Assembly: GCF_020535565.1 (NCBI RefSeq)
Contig: NZ_CP084758.1
Location: 4,043,001 to 4,107,000, forward strand
Length of the DNA stretch: 64,000 nt
Direction: 5' to 3'
Source: Shinella sp. XGS7
Lineage (GTDB): Bacteria > Pseudomonadota > Gammaproteobacteria > Burkholderiales > Burkholderiaceae_C
Positions 19,701-34,700 of this stretch are shown here, piece after piece; positions within the stretch are counted from its first letter, which is position 1, and the number at the start of each line of letters is the position of its first letter. The notes beneath the pieces were generated by a model. It was not told the DNA's origin and searched no databases. It saw nothing but the letters and a program-made list of their open reading frames with translations. The position numbers and the translations under genes were made by a program.

Positions 19701-22700
19701 GGCCAAGCCCATCGTGGTGAGCATCGTCGTCAAGGCCAGCGAGACCACCGGCTTCACCCATATCAACCAGCTGGCCCAGCTGATCGACCAGAAGCTGGCC
19801 GCCGCCCTGGACGGCAATCTGCGCTGGAAGCCCCAGGGCACGGCCGTGGCCGAGGTGGCCCGCCTGGTGCAGGGCGGTCTGGTGCTGAGTGCCGCGCTGC
19901 GCAGCAATGAAGAGCAGTGCCTGGACCTGCATGCCGCCTCGGGCGGCTTCCGCCTGCGCCTGGGCAACGGCGCCTGGACCCCCGAACTCTCGCTGCTGAG
20001 CAGCCTGGCCGAGGTGCAGCAGGCGCTGGAATCCCTGCCCGAGATCGGCAAGGGCAATGTGCTGGTCGGCGGCAGCGCCAAGCATCTGGTGGTGAGTTTT
20101 GTCGGCGCACGCGCCGGCCAGGCCCAGGCCCTGCTGGAGGTGCAGCTGGGCGACACCAGCGCCGCCAATGCCGGCGGCCTGCTCGATGTCACCAGCAGCA
20201 ATCTGGTGCGCGGCGTCGACGGGCGCGTCTGGGGTCAGCTGGCCATTCAGCAGGCCCGGCCCGACAGCAATGTGGAGCTGCGTGTCGCGGCCAGCGCCGG
20301 CGTGGCGGTCAGCGCCGTCACCAGCGGCTCGGCCACGGCCGACGCGGTGCAGCGCCTGTCCCTGGTGCATGCGGCCGCGGGCAGCAGCTTCGTGATCTCG
20401 GGCACCCGCCCGGACGGCAGCAGCTTCAGCAGCACCATCACCCTGCCCGCCAGCGGCACCTGGAGCAGCAGCATCGAGAGCGCGCTCAATAGCGTGCTGG
20501 GCGCGGGCGCCGTCACGGTGCGCACGGCCGATGCGGCCGTGGTGGGCTTCACCCAGGGCGTGCAGTACTTCGACATCACCTTCAGCGGTGCTGGCTTCGC
20601 CAAGAAGGCCGTGGCCGCGCTCAATGTGGACGGTCGCGAGCTGCGCGGCCGCCTGGAGGCCGATGCGGCCCTCTACACCCTGAACCCGGCACAGCTGCCC
20701 GCCGGGGCCAGCGCCGGCCTCAACGAGGTGCAGCGCCTGGCCCTGGGCCATGTGGCCAGCGGGCAGTTCGGCTTTGCCGTCAATCTGGGCGGCAAGTACT
20801 ACGAATCCACGGGTCTGGACTGGAACAACCGCAGCGCCGCCGCGATCAAGGCCGATCTGGTGGCCATGTTCCGCCAGTGGGACGCCCAGTTCAGCGAGGC
20901 CAGCCTGGAGGTGCGCGCCGTGGCCGGCGCCGCCAGCAGCTGGGACATCGAGTTCAAGGGCCCCTGGGCCGCAAGCGACGCACCGGCCCTGCAGCTGCGG
21001 GCCGGCAATCTGGTGTCGGACCATGCGGCCGACCAGGCCCTGCGTCCCCTTGACCGCCTGGGTTTCAAGATCGGCGGCCAGGACAGCCAGATCAACCGCA
21101 TCACCAGCTTCGTCAGCTTCGATGACCTGATGGAGCGCCTGCAGCAGGCCGTCAATGACAGCCTGGCCGGCACGGGCCAACGCTTCGAGCTGAACCCGCG
21201 CTATGACCAGGCCAGCAAGAGTCTGCTCTTCGACATCCGCTTCGCGCCGGCCCTGAGCAACCAAGGGGTGGCCCTGCAGCTGCAGGACAAGGTGGGGCCG
21301 CTCTCGGCGCTGTCCACCAAGGCCAGCCTGGACCTGCAGAGCCAGGCCTGGTTCAGCGCCACCCTGGGCCTGGACATGAGCCAGGTCAACGCCTTCTCGC
21401 TGCGTGCCGGTGGCGCGATCAACACCGTGATCGGCGCCAGCGGCACCGGTGCGCCGCTGCCGAGCCTGATCCTGGGTCTGGACGCCAAGTTCCGCCTGGT
21501 CTTCGACGGCGAGGTCTATGCCTTCACCCTCAAGGCCAGCGATACCGCCAACAACACCGGCATGGCCGATCTGCGCGGCGATCTGCAGGCCGTGCTGGAT
21601 GCCCAGGCCGTGACGGCCGGCGGCGTGCTGGCCCGCCTGGGTTTTGCCACCGTGGGCCAGGCCGTCAAGGCCCAGCTGGATGCCAAGACCAACTGGCTGC
21701 AGTTCAACAGCCGCGCCGCCACCGAGAGCTTCCGCCTGGCGCTGGATGATGCCAACGATCCGGCCACCCTGGTGCTGGGCTTCAAGCCCATGACCCTCTA
21801 CCCCGGGGCCAAGGCCGTGAAGCTGCCGGAAAACGGCCAGATCAGCAGCGACGCCACGCTGTCCCTGTCCCTGGACTACAGCGCGCCCGTCGCCATCACC
21901 GTGGCGCGCGATCCCAGCAACACCACGCTGCAGGATCTGGTCGCCGACTTCAATGCCGCCCTGGCCGCCACCAGCGTGGCCGGCCATACCTATCTGGGCA
22001 GCGGCGGCAAGGGCTTCAGCAATCTGGGCCAGCTGCTGCAGGTGGTGCTGAACAACGGCCAGCTCGAGATCGTCACGCTGAGCCGTTCGGTGGCCAATCT
22101 CCAGCTCTTCGTCAGCGGCAACAGCAGCGCCGCCACCGAGCTGGGCTTGGGCAACGGCCAATGGGCGCGCACCAAGGGCGCCGAGCTGTTCCTGCAGAAC
22201 GTGGAGATCGGCGGCCGCTACAAGGCCGAGGTGCATGGCCAGAACGGCAATCTGCCGGCCACGCTGGACCAGCCCGGCCAGGCCAAGTACGGCCTGCTGG
22301 ACCTCAAGTTCAACGAGCTGCGCACCGAGTACGAGGGCAGCATGCGCTTCACGCTGCGCGCCAGCCCCACGGCAGCGGCGGATGCGCGCGTCAGCCTGAA
22401 CACCCTGTGGGACGCTGTTTCCTCGCAGGATGCGCAGCTGGGCCTGGGCGGCCCCATCAGCACCGAGGGCAGCCAGGAAGCCACCGGCACCCCGGTGCAG
22501 GCCAACGGCCGTCTGCTGCGCGATGTGGGCCTGCGGGTGAACGTGGGCTCGCTGCAGCTGGACCTGGTGCTGCGCGCCGCCGACACCGCCACCAACCAGA
22601 GCGTGGCCGACCTGGCCGCCGATCTGGACGCCGCCATCCACGCGGCCCTGCAGGCCAAGCTGGGTGGCACCGACCCCTATGCCGGTCACGTCTTCGTCAG

Positions 22701-25700
22701 CACCGTGCTGATTCCCGACCCGGCCTCCAAGGAGAGCGATCCGGCCAAGGTGCGCAAGGTCCAGGTGCTGAAGTTCCACGCCAAGGCCACGACGCTGAGC
22801 CTGTCGCAGACGCCCACCCAGATCTACGACGCCAGCCGAGGCCGCCTGTTCGTGGACCTGCCGCTCACGGTCAACCAGGGTGGCACGGTGCTGGACGTCA
22901 ATCTGCGCGCCCAGGCCACCGAGGGCTTCGCCTCGCTGGAGCAGCTGGCGGCAGCGATCCGCAAGTCCATCCTGGATGCGGCCAGCGCCGAGAAGGGTCG
23001 CAGCGACCCCAGCGATGTCCAGCGCATCAAGGACCTGAACACCATCATCGCCAGCGCCCTGTTCCCCCTGGATCTGGTGAACGGCAAGCTGGTGGCCGGC
23101 CTCTCGGGCGACACCGAGGTGCGCGGCACCGCGCTGGACGCCGATGGCAAGACCCTGGACCTGAACGAGGACGCGGCCAATATCTATGACGCCCAGGGCC
23201 GCCTGCTGCGCGACCTGAGTCTGGTCGTGCTCAAGGACGGCCTGGCCGTGCCCTTCACGCTGACCGTGGCCCAGAGCCAGGGCTTCGGCAGCCTCAACGA
23301 GCTGCTCGGCGCACTGAAGACGGCGCTGTGGACCGCGGTCAACGCGGCCAAGAACGACCCGGCCAATAACGAGGCCGCCAAGCTGGCCAAGCTGGACGCC
23401 CTGCTGCAATCCACCGAGGGCCTGCCGGTCACGGTGGTGAACGGCCAGCTGCTGATCAGCAGCTCGGGCAGCCTGGCCGTCACGGTCAAGCCCATCCAGC
23501 TGAGCAGCTTCGGCATCGCCGGCCGCCTGCAGCTGGACGAGACCATGAGCACCCCGGTGTTCGGCGATTTCGCCGGCACGCCCGGCAGCGCGCCCAAGGC
23601 AGGCCTCACCATCAGCGGCCTGGAAGTGCGCACGCCCAACGGCATCGCCAGCCCGGTGACGCCGGGCACGCGCCTGGAACTGCAGGTCGAGCAGGTGGGC
23701 GAGCTGCTGGCGGGCCGCGAGCAGTCCTCCAAGATCAGCCTGCTGCCCAGCGACGGTCTGGGCGTGCTCAGCGCCCTGGGCGAACTGGACTGGTCGACCC
23801 TGACCGGCGACCTCAAGGCCCTGCCCCAGCTGGTGGGGGACCTGGCCGGCATGGGCCAGTTCGGCCAGCTCGGCCGCCTGATCCCGCTGCTGGGCAGCGA
23901 TCTGAAAGACATTTTCGGTCTGCAGACCCTGTTCGACGGCGTGGTGGCCAAGCTGGCCCAGCAGGGCAGCGGCAGCCTGATGGAGCTCCAGCAGCTGCTG
24001 GGCAAGGCCTTCGGCCTGGCGCCGGAGAGCGTGATCCTGGGCCTGGACAGCACGCCGGGTGCCGAGGCGCTGAGCATCAAGCTGCCCCTGTCCCTGGTGA
24101 TCGACAAGCGCATGCCGCTGAAGCTGCTGCTGCGCGAGCCCGAGCTGATGAATCTGCTCAGCGAGGCCCAGCGCAAGCAGCTGGAAGCCCTGGCCGGCAG
24201 CCTGGGCCAGCTCAGCGATGTGGACGGCACGGCCCTGATGCGCGTGTTCGGCAGCCTGCAGCTGAACCTGGCCCTGGGGCTGGACCTCTCCAAGGGGGCC
24301 AACCGCGGCCGCCTCTTCCTCTACGACCACCGCGCCGCCGGCAGCGCCGGCCTGGCCGACGACGAAGGCACGTTTGCCAGCTTCAGCCTGAGCGCCAGCG
24401 GCGCCAATATGTCCTTCGACTCGACCCAGGGCATCTACTCGCTGAGCGTGCGCGGCGGCTCGGCCCAGGTGGAGGAAAAGGCCGCCTGGCTGCTGAACAG
24501 CGGCGATAAGGCCAGCAGCGCCGAGCGCCTGTATCTGCGCCCGGTGAACCCGCTGGACGCGGAGCAGCGCAAGCAGCAGCAGAAGGAGGCTTTCGACGTG
24601 CTGGTGGACGCCGCCAGCTTCGCCAAGACCAGCCTGCCCCTGCAGCTCAAACTCTCCGACGACCTGGGCCAGCTGGCCCTGCAGCAGATCGCCGGCTTCG
24701 TGAACCCCATGCCCCTGGGCACGCTGGACGCCAGCTTCGCGAACCTGGCCAACGGCTTTGCCAAGCTGGGCGGCGCCACCGGCCTGCCCGAGTTCCAGGT
24801 GCAGATTGTGGAAGCGGCCAAGCCGCCGCGCCCGCCCAGCACCGGCAACGGCAATGGCGGCACCACGCCCGAGGGCGCGCCGATCGACACGGCGGACAAG
24901 CCCCTGCCCGGTTCCAATCTTGACCCCTACAACAACAACAATGCCGGCAGCGGCGCCAGCACCGGCGGCGCCCTGCCCGGCGGCAGCAGCGGCGGCGGCA
25001 AGCCGCCCATCTGGGGCAATGGCAACAACCCCAGCAGCAACGGCTTCGACATCAGCCTGGTCCTGCCCCAGCTCAAGCAGTGGCAGGCGGATCTGGTCAG
25101 CCTGGTGGAGAAGGCGACCGGCGGCGTCAGCACGCCCGAGAAGCCGATCAACTACTCGCTGATCTTCCTGCTGCGTGATCCGACCATCATCGTCAACACC
25201 GTCGACACCCTGCTGGGCACGGTGCAGAAGGGTCTGGACGCCTTCAGCTCGGTGCTGGACCTGCCCATCATCGGCGACAAGCTCAAGGACGCGACCCAGT
25301 TCATCGCCGACCTGCGCGGCAATCTGGTCAATTCGCTGAAGGAAGCGCTGAGCTCGGCGGTGCAGGAGTACGGCGGCCTGGACAACGCGCTGCGCATGTT
25401 CCTGTTCAAGCAGCTGACGCTGGACACCAACGGCGACAAGATCATCAACGCCATCGACCTGGCGGCCAATCCCTTCCGCAACTTCCTGCAGGACTACAAC
25501 AACGACGGCGTGATCACCGCCGACGACGTGGTGGTCGAGTACATCGCCGGCCCGCAGCGCGCGCTGGACCCGCGCATCGCCGACTACCTGGGCGTGAACC
25601 AGGGCAATGCCGAACTCTTCATCCCGGCCGTGCTGCCGGGCCAGCGCACCGCCTGGGTGACCTCGGGTGTGAACACCCCGGTCTACGAGCTGGATGCCAA

Positions 25701-28700
25701 CGGCCAGGTGCGCCTGGACGAGAACGGTCAGCCCATCCAGAAACTGCGCGCCGACGGCACGCCGGTCTACACCGTGAGCGCCGGCAATGTGGTGCTGGAC
25801 TCGGGCCTGCAGAAGATCGTGGACGATGTGGTGGGCGCCATCGGCAGCTCGGCCTCGACCATCCAGGCGCTGCTCACGCAGATGAAGGCCGCCAACGACG
25901 AGGTCAAGAAGAACGGCTATCCGGACACCATCGACAAGATGGCCAAGTTCGTGCTGAAGGCCTACCAGGACGCCAGCACCGCCAACTACAGCTACGAGAG
26001 CCTGCTGCGCGATGTGTTCGGCGGCAGCGTGGCCCTGGCTGCGATGAAGGAATCGGCCAAGGACTTCAAGCCCAGCGATGCCGCCAAGCAGGAGGCCGCT
26101 GACCAGCTGAAGAAGGACTACGCCGCCGGCCAGTACAGCATCCCGCCGACCCTGCTCAAGGAGTTCAAGGAGGTCCTGTACAAGCGCGCCACCAGCATGG
26201 CCACCGAACTGGCCCTGGGCCAGGCCAGCGCCATCCAGTTCCGCATGAAGCTGGGCCAGACCTACTCGCCCAATCTGGACCTGGGCTTCGACATCGGCGT
26301 GCCCGGCCTGAACCTCAAGCTCGACGGCGGTCTGGACCTGCGTCTGGGCTGGAACTTCTACCTGGGCTTCGGCGTCGACGTCAACGAAGGCTTCTACGTC
26401 GTCACCAATATGCCCGGCCATGCCGGCATCGGCCAGACCACCAATCTGCGCCCCGATGGCACGGTGGACGCGAGCCGCCCCTGGGTGAGCAACTCCCAGG
26501 ACAGCCATATCAACAACCTCTGGCTGGTGGGCAAGCCCACCCAGGAGGCGGCGGTCAGCGAGCTGCAGTTCACCATCGACGCCTATCTGAAGGCCGGCAG
26601 CGGCAACAAGCCTGCCAGTCTGAATGCCGAGGTGCTGGTGCTCAACGGCACCCTGACCGACAACTGGGACGGCTGGGTCAAGGACAACGACGGCGGCGTC
26701 TGGGGCTCCGGCAAGGACTGGATCACCGGCGACAACGTCAGCACCGGCTACAACCGCACGAACCAGCTCTTCGGCGGCAAGACCGGCGCCGAGGGCTCGC
26801 GCACCCAGTTCCATGGCAGCTTCAGCGTGGACCTGAAGGACCGTGGCCTCTTCGGCATCTCGGCCCTGTCGGGCCTGACCAACGGGCGCCTGAGCTACGC
26901 CGATCTGCGCGCGGCCAAGCTGGCCGACCTGATCAAGGTCGAATGGGCGGCGCAGGCCCAGGTCAATATGCACATGAAGCTCGGCACCTCGCTGGGCGGC
27001 GAAGGCTATCTGCCCAATATCCTGGGCGACTTCCACCTGACCTGGGAGGCGAACAACAAGAGCGCGATCGGCAAGAAGCTCGACGAGTTCCTGACCAGCG
27101 GCTACGACAAGCTCTTCCACGAGAGCATGAGCGTCTGGATGACCGATCTGCGCATGGACGCCGGCAGCTTCTTCAGCCAGTTCCTGACGCCCATCGTCGA
27201 CGCGGTGAACAAGGCCACCGGCCCCATCATGCCGGTGATCGACGCACTGACCACGCCCATCCCCGGCCTCTCGGACCTGATGGGCCGCGACTACTCCGCG
27301 CTGGATCTGGCGGAGGACATGTCCAAGATCTTCGGCGGCAACGCCAAGCTGGACTTCGTCATCGCGATGACGCACATGATCAAGACCCTTCACGATCTGC
27401 CCACGGCCAACGGCCTGCTGATCCCGGTCTCCGAGGTCATCATCATCGCGGGCAAGAAGGACCGCAGCATGAACCTGGGCGGCCTGTCCAAGCTGCCCGT
27501 GCCCGAGATCAAGGTGCCCCTGCCCTATCGCGAGGACAGCTACCGGGTCGACTACGAGAACGCCGGCAAGCCCGGCCATGTCGAGGTCAAGTGGGGCGCG
27601 GGCTGGAAGGCCGGCGAAATCTCCTCCACCGATCTGCTCAAGGGCAAGCTGCCGGAGCTGACGCTGGACCTGTCCATGGACGGCAGCATCCCCGCCCCCT
27701 ACGAGACCTGGCGCAAGGACTTCACCCTCGACGGCGTGCTGGACAAGCAGGGCCGGCCGGTGGGCTTCATCCTCGAGGTGGGCTACGGCTGGCCGGAGCT
27801 GAAGATCTCGGACGTGCTGGCCGGCAATGTGCTGCCGACCTTCGACGTGCGGGTGCGCTGCATCACGCCGGATTTCGATCTGCGCGTGCTGCCCCAGCTC
27901 AAGATCAAGATGCCCAAGCTCAGCGCCCATGTGCTGGGCACCGACTACGAATGGAGCGTGCCGGGCGTGGACGCCAACGGCTATCTGAACGTGGCCTGGC
28001 CCCCGGGCCTGGCCCAGCTGGTGGATCCGAACAAGCCTGCGGCCGTGCTGGACCTGGGCGTGAACTTCCAGGTGCTGGAGATCCGCCCCTTCCTGCCGCC
28101 GCTGGAGGTCATCCCGCCCAAGATCCACTGGCTGGTCGCCGGCAAGGACTATGAGCTGGCACCGCCGGTCACGGTCGTCACCCAGCAGTTCGAGGCCTTC
28201 AAGCTCAAGTACAGCCGCTTCATCGACGCGAACAAGGCGCCGCTGACCGTGCGCCTGCCCGACATCACCCTGCCGGCGCTGAGCCTGATCGACATCTTCC
28301 CCAAGCTGGACTTCAGCCTGGGTGACTTCACCTCCTGGCTGCCGAGCATCGACATCGGCATCCCCGATCTGAACCTGCCTGGCCAGACCACCATCGGCCC
28401 CAAGGAAGGGATGGAGAACTTCAAGGCCGCGCTGAAGAAGCCCGGCAGCGCACTGAAGTTCCCCATCATTGCCGACCCCACCGGCACCGTGCTCAAGCTG
28501 CTGTCGGGCAAGCCGGCCGACCTGATGACCTTCACCCCGCCCAAGCTGGAAGTGAAGGTGGGCTTCCGCCAGATGTTCCCGGTCTTCGGCCCGCTCTTCG
28601 TGGGCCTGGCCGGCGAGATCAAGCTGCAGGCCGCGCTGACCCTGGGCTTCGACACCTACGGCATCAGCCAGTTCCTGGACAGCCACCGCGTCACCGACAT

Positions 28701-31700
28701 CTTCAACGGCTTCTACCTCAGCGACAACATCGTCAATGGCGTGGACCGTCCCGAGGTCACGCTGTCCGCCAAGCTGGTGGCTGTGGCCGAGCTGAACCTG
28801 GGCCTCGCGCGCGGCGGCGTCGAGGGCGGCATCAAGCTGCTCGGCACGCTGGACCTCTACGACGAGAACATGGACAACAAGTACCGCGCGAACGAGCTGA
28901 TCGCCGCGGTCTCGGACGATCCGCTGGACGTGGTCTCGATGAAGCTCAAGGGCACGGCCTTCATCGCCGCCTATGTGGAGCTGTTCGCGCTGATCGACTA
29001 TGTGCGGGTGTACGAGTACACCTTCATGGACGTGACCCTGTTCGAGTGGGACCACGATCCGTCGGCCAAGAAGCCCGTGCTGGGCTCCATGGACGGCAGC
29101 GAGCTGACCCTGCACATGGGCTCGCGCATCGGCAGCATCGACGGCAATGCCTCGGTGGACAAGGGCGCCAGCGACCGCAAGCGCCGCGACACCACCGATG
29201 GCAATGAGGAGTTCACCCTCACCGAGGAAGGCGGCCTCAAGGTCAGCGCCAAGCTGCCCAACGGCAATACCTACACCAAGACCTTCAGCGGCGTCAGCCG
29301 CGTCAAGGCCTATGCCGGGGCCGGCGACGACCTGATCGACGCCTCCGCCCTGTCGGCCAATGTCTCGGTGCTCTTCATCGCCGGGGCCGGCAACGACGTG
29401 CTCAAGGGCGGCGCCGGCAATGACACGCTGATCGGCTCCGACAGCGGCACGGCCCTGCTGATCGGCGGCGGTGGCAACGACACCCTGATCGCGCGAGGCG
29501 GCGCCACCACCATGCAGGGCGGCAGCGGCGACGACCGCTACCGCTTCCTCGGCAACTGGGGCCAGACCACCATCAGCGACGCCAGCGGCGCCAACTGGCT
29601 GGACTTCGAAGCCCAGACCCAGGCCGTCACCGTCAACGACGCCCAGCTCAAGGCCTGGCAGGGCGGCAACACCGTCAAGTGGGCCAAGGCCGACACCATC
29701 GACCGCATCCGCGGCGGTTCGGGCGGCGACCTGCTGGACTTCTCGGGCGACGAGGGCGACCTGCTGATCACCCTGACCGGCATGAACCAGGGCTGGGTCA
29801 CCAATGCCGCCGGCGGCATGAACCAGACCGGCCTCAGCGCCGGCGCGGCCCAGCAGGCCGTGGGCGACGACCGCGGCTACGGCTACAAGTTCGAGGGCTT
29901 CGAGCACGTCATCGGCGGCCGTGGCTCCGATGTGGTGCGGGTGCGCGACGGCGCCGGCATCAGCGGCAGCCTGACGGGCGAATCCACCCTGGGCGACCGC
30001 GACAACCAGCGCAACACGCTGGACTTCTCGGAGTACAGCCGCGGCGTCACCGTCAATCTGGAGGGCAGCAGCGCCTTCGGCAGCGCCAACAACAGCCAGG
30101 TGCAGGTGCGCGGCTTCCACAACCTCTTCGGCGGCCAGGGCGCGGACCGCCTGACCGGCGATGGCCGCAACAACCTGATCGTCGGCAACGGCGGCAACGA
30201 TGTGCTGGAGGGCCAGGCCGGCGCCGACCTGCTGGTGGCCGACACCTTCATCACCTACCCCAACGAGGCGCCCAAGCCGGCCGGCCTCGCCAGCGTCAGC
30301 GACTACCTGAGCCTGCAGAGCGCCGGCGCGCTGGCCGGCTTTGGCGGCCAGGGCAACTCCATCGGCCGCACCTGGATCTGGAAGGGCCAGACCCTGGAGA
30401 ACCAGAACCTGCAGGGCGGACGCCAGACCCTGAAGGGCGGCAGCGGCGACGACATCCTGATGGGCGCGCTGGGCTCGGACAGCTTCAATATCGGCGGCAG
30501 CGGCGAAGGCAACGACACCATCATGGCCGACCTGGGCCTGCTGATGGTGGACTTCCACACCCGCCAGGTGCTGTTCGCCAAGACCTTCGGCCATCTGGGC
30601 GGCGGTGCCGACCAGATCTACCTGGGCTCGGGCAGCAATGTGGTGCTGGCTGGCGCGGCCGGAGACACCATCGTCGGCGCCGATGCGGCCGAGGCCACCA
30701 ACCTGATCCTGGCCGACCACGGCGAGTTCAGCTTCAAGCGCGCGCTCGATGCCAAGGGCAAGTGGACCTTCACCGAGCAGGACGGTTTCCAGCACATGCT
30801 GGACTACGCCCTGTCCTATGTGGGCGAAAGCAATGCCGGCAACGACAGCATCAGTCTCTCCAACGGCTCGGCCCTGGTGATAGGCGGCGGCGGCGCAGAC
30901 CAGATCGGCTTTGCGGCCGGCAACTCCACGGCCAAGAACTTCCGCTTCATCGCCGGCGACCACGCCCGCGTCGAAACGGATGCGCGCGGCGGCATGACCC
31001 AGTTCTACAGCCTGGACACCACGGCCGGCACCGGCGGCGACGACCGGGTGCTGGTGGGCGACCCGCGCGACCAGTCCGATCGCCATCTGGGCACCAACTA
31101 CGTGATCGGCGGCGTCGGCCAGGACACGGTGCTGATCAGCGCCGGCCAGGACGAGAAGACCGGTCTGCTCACGCACGGCCGCGCCCAGAGCGTGGACGTG
31201 ATCCTGGGCGACAACGGTCGCATCGAGCGCCACGACAGCGTGGTCGCCGGCAGCGTGCCCAACCTGCTCAAGCGCGTTGCCAGCACCGACTTCAACGACA
31301 GCGCCATCCCGGCGGACGACCTGATCGTGGCCGGCAACGGCGACAAGGTCGTGCTGGGCGGCAGCGGTGCCGACCGGATCGTCCTGGCCGCCTATGGCGA
31401 GGACCAGGTCGCGGGCACGCCGCAGTCCAACGCCACCCGCCTGGTGGCCGGCGACAACGCCACCATCGACTTCGACAGCGCCGGCGGCATGACCGATATG
31501 GTCTCCACCGACAGCCGCGCCGAAACCGGCGGCCGCGACATCATCAAGATCGGCCGCAGCGGCAGCACGACGGCCCTGGGCCGCAATATCGTGATCGGCG
31601 GCATGGGCAACGATGATGTCTTCATCGCCGGCCATATCGATCCCGTCACCGGCCAGATCAGCGCCGGCACAGGCAGCTCCGAGGATCTGGTGATCGGCGA

Positions 31701-34700
31701 CAACGGCGAAGTCCGCCGCACCGCCCTGAGCAACAAGATGCTCAAGGCCGCCTCCACCGTGATCGACAAGGGCGGCGACGACCGCATCATCACCGGCCAC
31801 GGCGGCCAGGTGCTGATCGGCGGCTTCGGCGCCGACCTGATCGTCGGCGGCAACGGCACCAGCATCGCGATCGGCGACAACGGCGAGCTGCTCTACGACC
31901 AGCTGGCCAAGAACGGCGTGCTGCGCCAGGCGCGCAGCAGCGACGAGGCCATCGGCGGCGACGACCGCATCCAGCTGGCCGAGGGCTACAAGCTCGTGAT
32001 CGGCGGCTTCGGCCGCGACACGGTGGACATCAGCGCCAGCGGCCACGGCCTGCCCACCGACATGGCGCTGTTCACCGGCATCATGGGCCTGGTCAACACC
32101 AGCGGTCTCTCGGGCGCGGCGCTGAAGGCGGCGCAGACCGAGAACCGCGGCCGCACCGGCCGCTTCGTGGCCGGCGACAACGCCCGCGCCGTGTTCGACA
32201 ACAAGGGCGGCCTGACCGACCTGCTGTCCACCGACGCGATCGCCGCCACCGGCAGCGATGACCAGATCACGCTGGGCCAGCGCGACACCCAGGCCGACCT
32301 CGGCCTGCAGGTGGTGCTGGGTGGCATGGGCGCGGACCAGATCACGGTCAGCGCCGGGGCCATCAGTGAGGACATGATCTTTGGCGACGCCGGCGACTAC
32401 CGCCGCCAGGCCCTGAGCTACGCCCTGCTGAGCATCGCCAGCAGCAATGCCGACAAGGGCGGCGATGACCGCATCAGCACCGGCCGAGGCCAGAAGATCG
32501 TGCTGGGCGGCATGGGCGGCGACCGCATCGACGTCGCCACCCGCGGCGCGGCCGACAGCGCCATCGTGCTGGGCGACAGCGGCCGCCTGAGCTACGACGT
32601 GTCGGGTTCCGGCCTGCTGCAGCGCGTGGACAGCAGCGATCTGGGCTTCGGCGGCGACGATCGCATCCGCATCGGCGACGGCGAGGTGGTGGTGCTGGGC
32701 GGCTATGGCCGCGACAACATCGCCATCGAGTCCGAGACCCGCAACTTCCGCGTCGTCGGCGGTGACAACGCCGGCCTGCAGTTCAGCCTGCATCCCGACA
32801 CCGGCGCGCGCGTGCTGACCGATTTCGTCAGCAGCGACGCCAGCATCTCCACCGGTGACGGCGACCAGATCCAGATCGGCCCGGTCGGTGCCGAGAACTC
32901 CGATATGGGCGAGGCCCTGGTCGTGGGCGGCATGGGCGCGGACCAGATGGCGGTCAGCGGCAAGACGGCTCGCGTCGTGATGGCCGGGGACAATGTCGAG
33001 CTGCGCCGCAACAACCGCGGCGTACTGCTCTCGCTGACCAGCCTCGGCCTGGACCAGGGCGGCGGCGACAGCATGACGACGGTGGCTGGCGATGTGGTGA
33101 TGGTCGGCGGCGTGGGCAACGATGTGATCCGCGCCGGCAGCGGCAACAGCATCGTGCTGGGCGACTCGGGCCGCCTGGTCTTCGACGCCAGCGGCTCGGG
33201 CGCGCTGCGCCAGGCCGTCAGCCTGGGCCTGGCCCAGGGCGGCAACGACGATATCGCGCTGGGCAGCGCCGGGGCCGATCGCGATGGCGACAAGATCGTC
33301 ATCGGCGGCGGCGGTGCCGACACCATCCAGCTGCTGTCGGCACGCGGCTCGCGCCCCTTCGACGAGGCGCGCCCCGATGCGGCCAGCAACCCCGAGCGCG
33401 TGGTGGCCGGCGACAACGCCGCGATCCAGCTCGACGCGGCCGGCCGCATGACCGACTTCCTGAGCCTGGATGCCGACCCCGCCACCGGCGGCAACGACCA
33501 GATCAGCATCATCATGAGCGGCCTGGCCCTGCCCGGCAATCCGCTGACCGACTACAACCTGGTGGCCGGCGGCGTGGGCAGCGACCGCATCAACATCGTC
33601 GGCGCCACCCGCAGCCGCGATGTGATCGCCGGCGACAACCTGGAGTACCACCGCACCGACGGCAGCAGCGCCGATCCGACCCGCCGCTACCGCGACCTGT
33701 TCGCCGACGCCATCTATGCCAGCGTGGGCGGTGACGACGAGATCCGCACCGGGGCCGGTCGCAAAATCGTGCTGGGCGGCGCCGGCAACGACAAGATCGA
33801 GACCCTGACCCAGGGCGATGATCTTGGCGATGGCGATCTCAACGTGGTGCTCGGCGACGCCGGCTCGGTAGTCTTCGACACCCGCGGCAGCGGCGCCCTG
33901 ACCCAGATCCTCGCCACCCAGCCCCAGTTGGGCGGCAACGACCGTCTGACCGTGGGCGGCGGCCGCAGCTATGTGATGGGCGGCCGTGGCAGTGATGTGA
34001 TCACGGTCAATGCCAGCGACGAGCAGCGCCGCTTCCTGATCGGCGACAACGCGCAGATCGACTTCACGGCCGGTCAGCCCAGCTTCATCCAGAGCAGCGG
34101 CGAGGACGACACCGAACTCACCCAGAACGTGGACCTCTTCAATCTGCCGGCACGCGGCAGTCAGCTCATCGTGGGCGGCGGCGGCCTGGACCTGCGCAGC
34201 GGCGGCAGCGTCGCACGCGACGTGCAGCTGCCCGGCGCCGGCAGCATCGACCTGCGCGACCCGCTGAACCCGGTGATCAGCGTCACCGTGCTGGGCGAGT
34301 ACGGCGAACTGGGCCTGTTCGGCGCACCGCTGACCAAGCCCGAGCACAAGCCCGGCCCGGACCCCGTGGATCCCGGCGTCATCGTCGGCACGCCCACCGG
34401 CGAAGGCCAGGTGGCCGAGGACGGCAGCCTGGTGGCCAGCGGCAAGCTGGGCCTGCCGGCCCTGGGCGGTGGCGCTGCCACCTTCACGCCCCAGGCCCTG
34501 GCCGGTCAGTATGGCCGCCTGAGCCTGGCGGCCGACGGCAGCTGGCGCTACGAGCTGGACAATGCCTCGGCCGCGGTCCAAGGTCTGCGCAGCGGCGAGA
34601 GCCGCCTCGAGACCTTTGTGCTGCGCACCGTGGACGGCAGCAATACCGTGGTCAGCATCACCGTGGCCGGCGCCGACGACGCGACCGAGTTTGGTGGCGA

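Noticed and set aside
29310-34270. CRISPR array or DNA tandem repeat
   Set aside because: Repetition is at protein level with diverged codons and variable spacing; no short identical DNA repeats with unique spacers were seen anywhere in the window.
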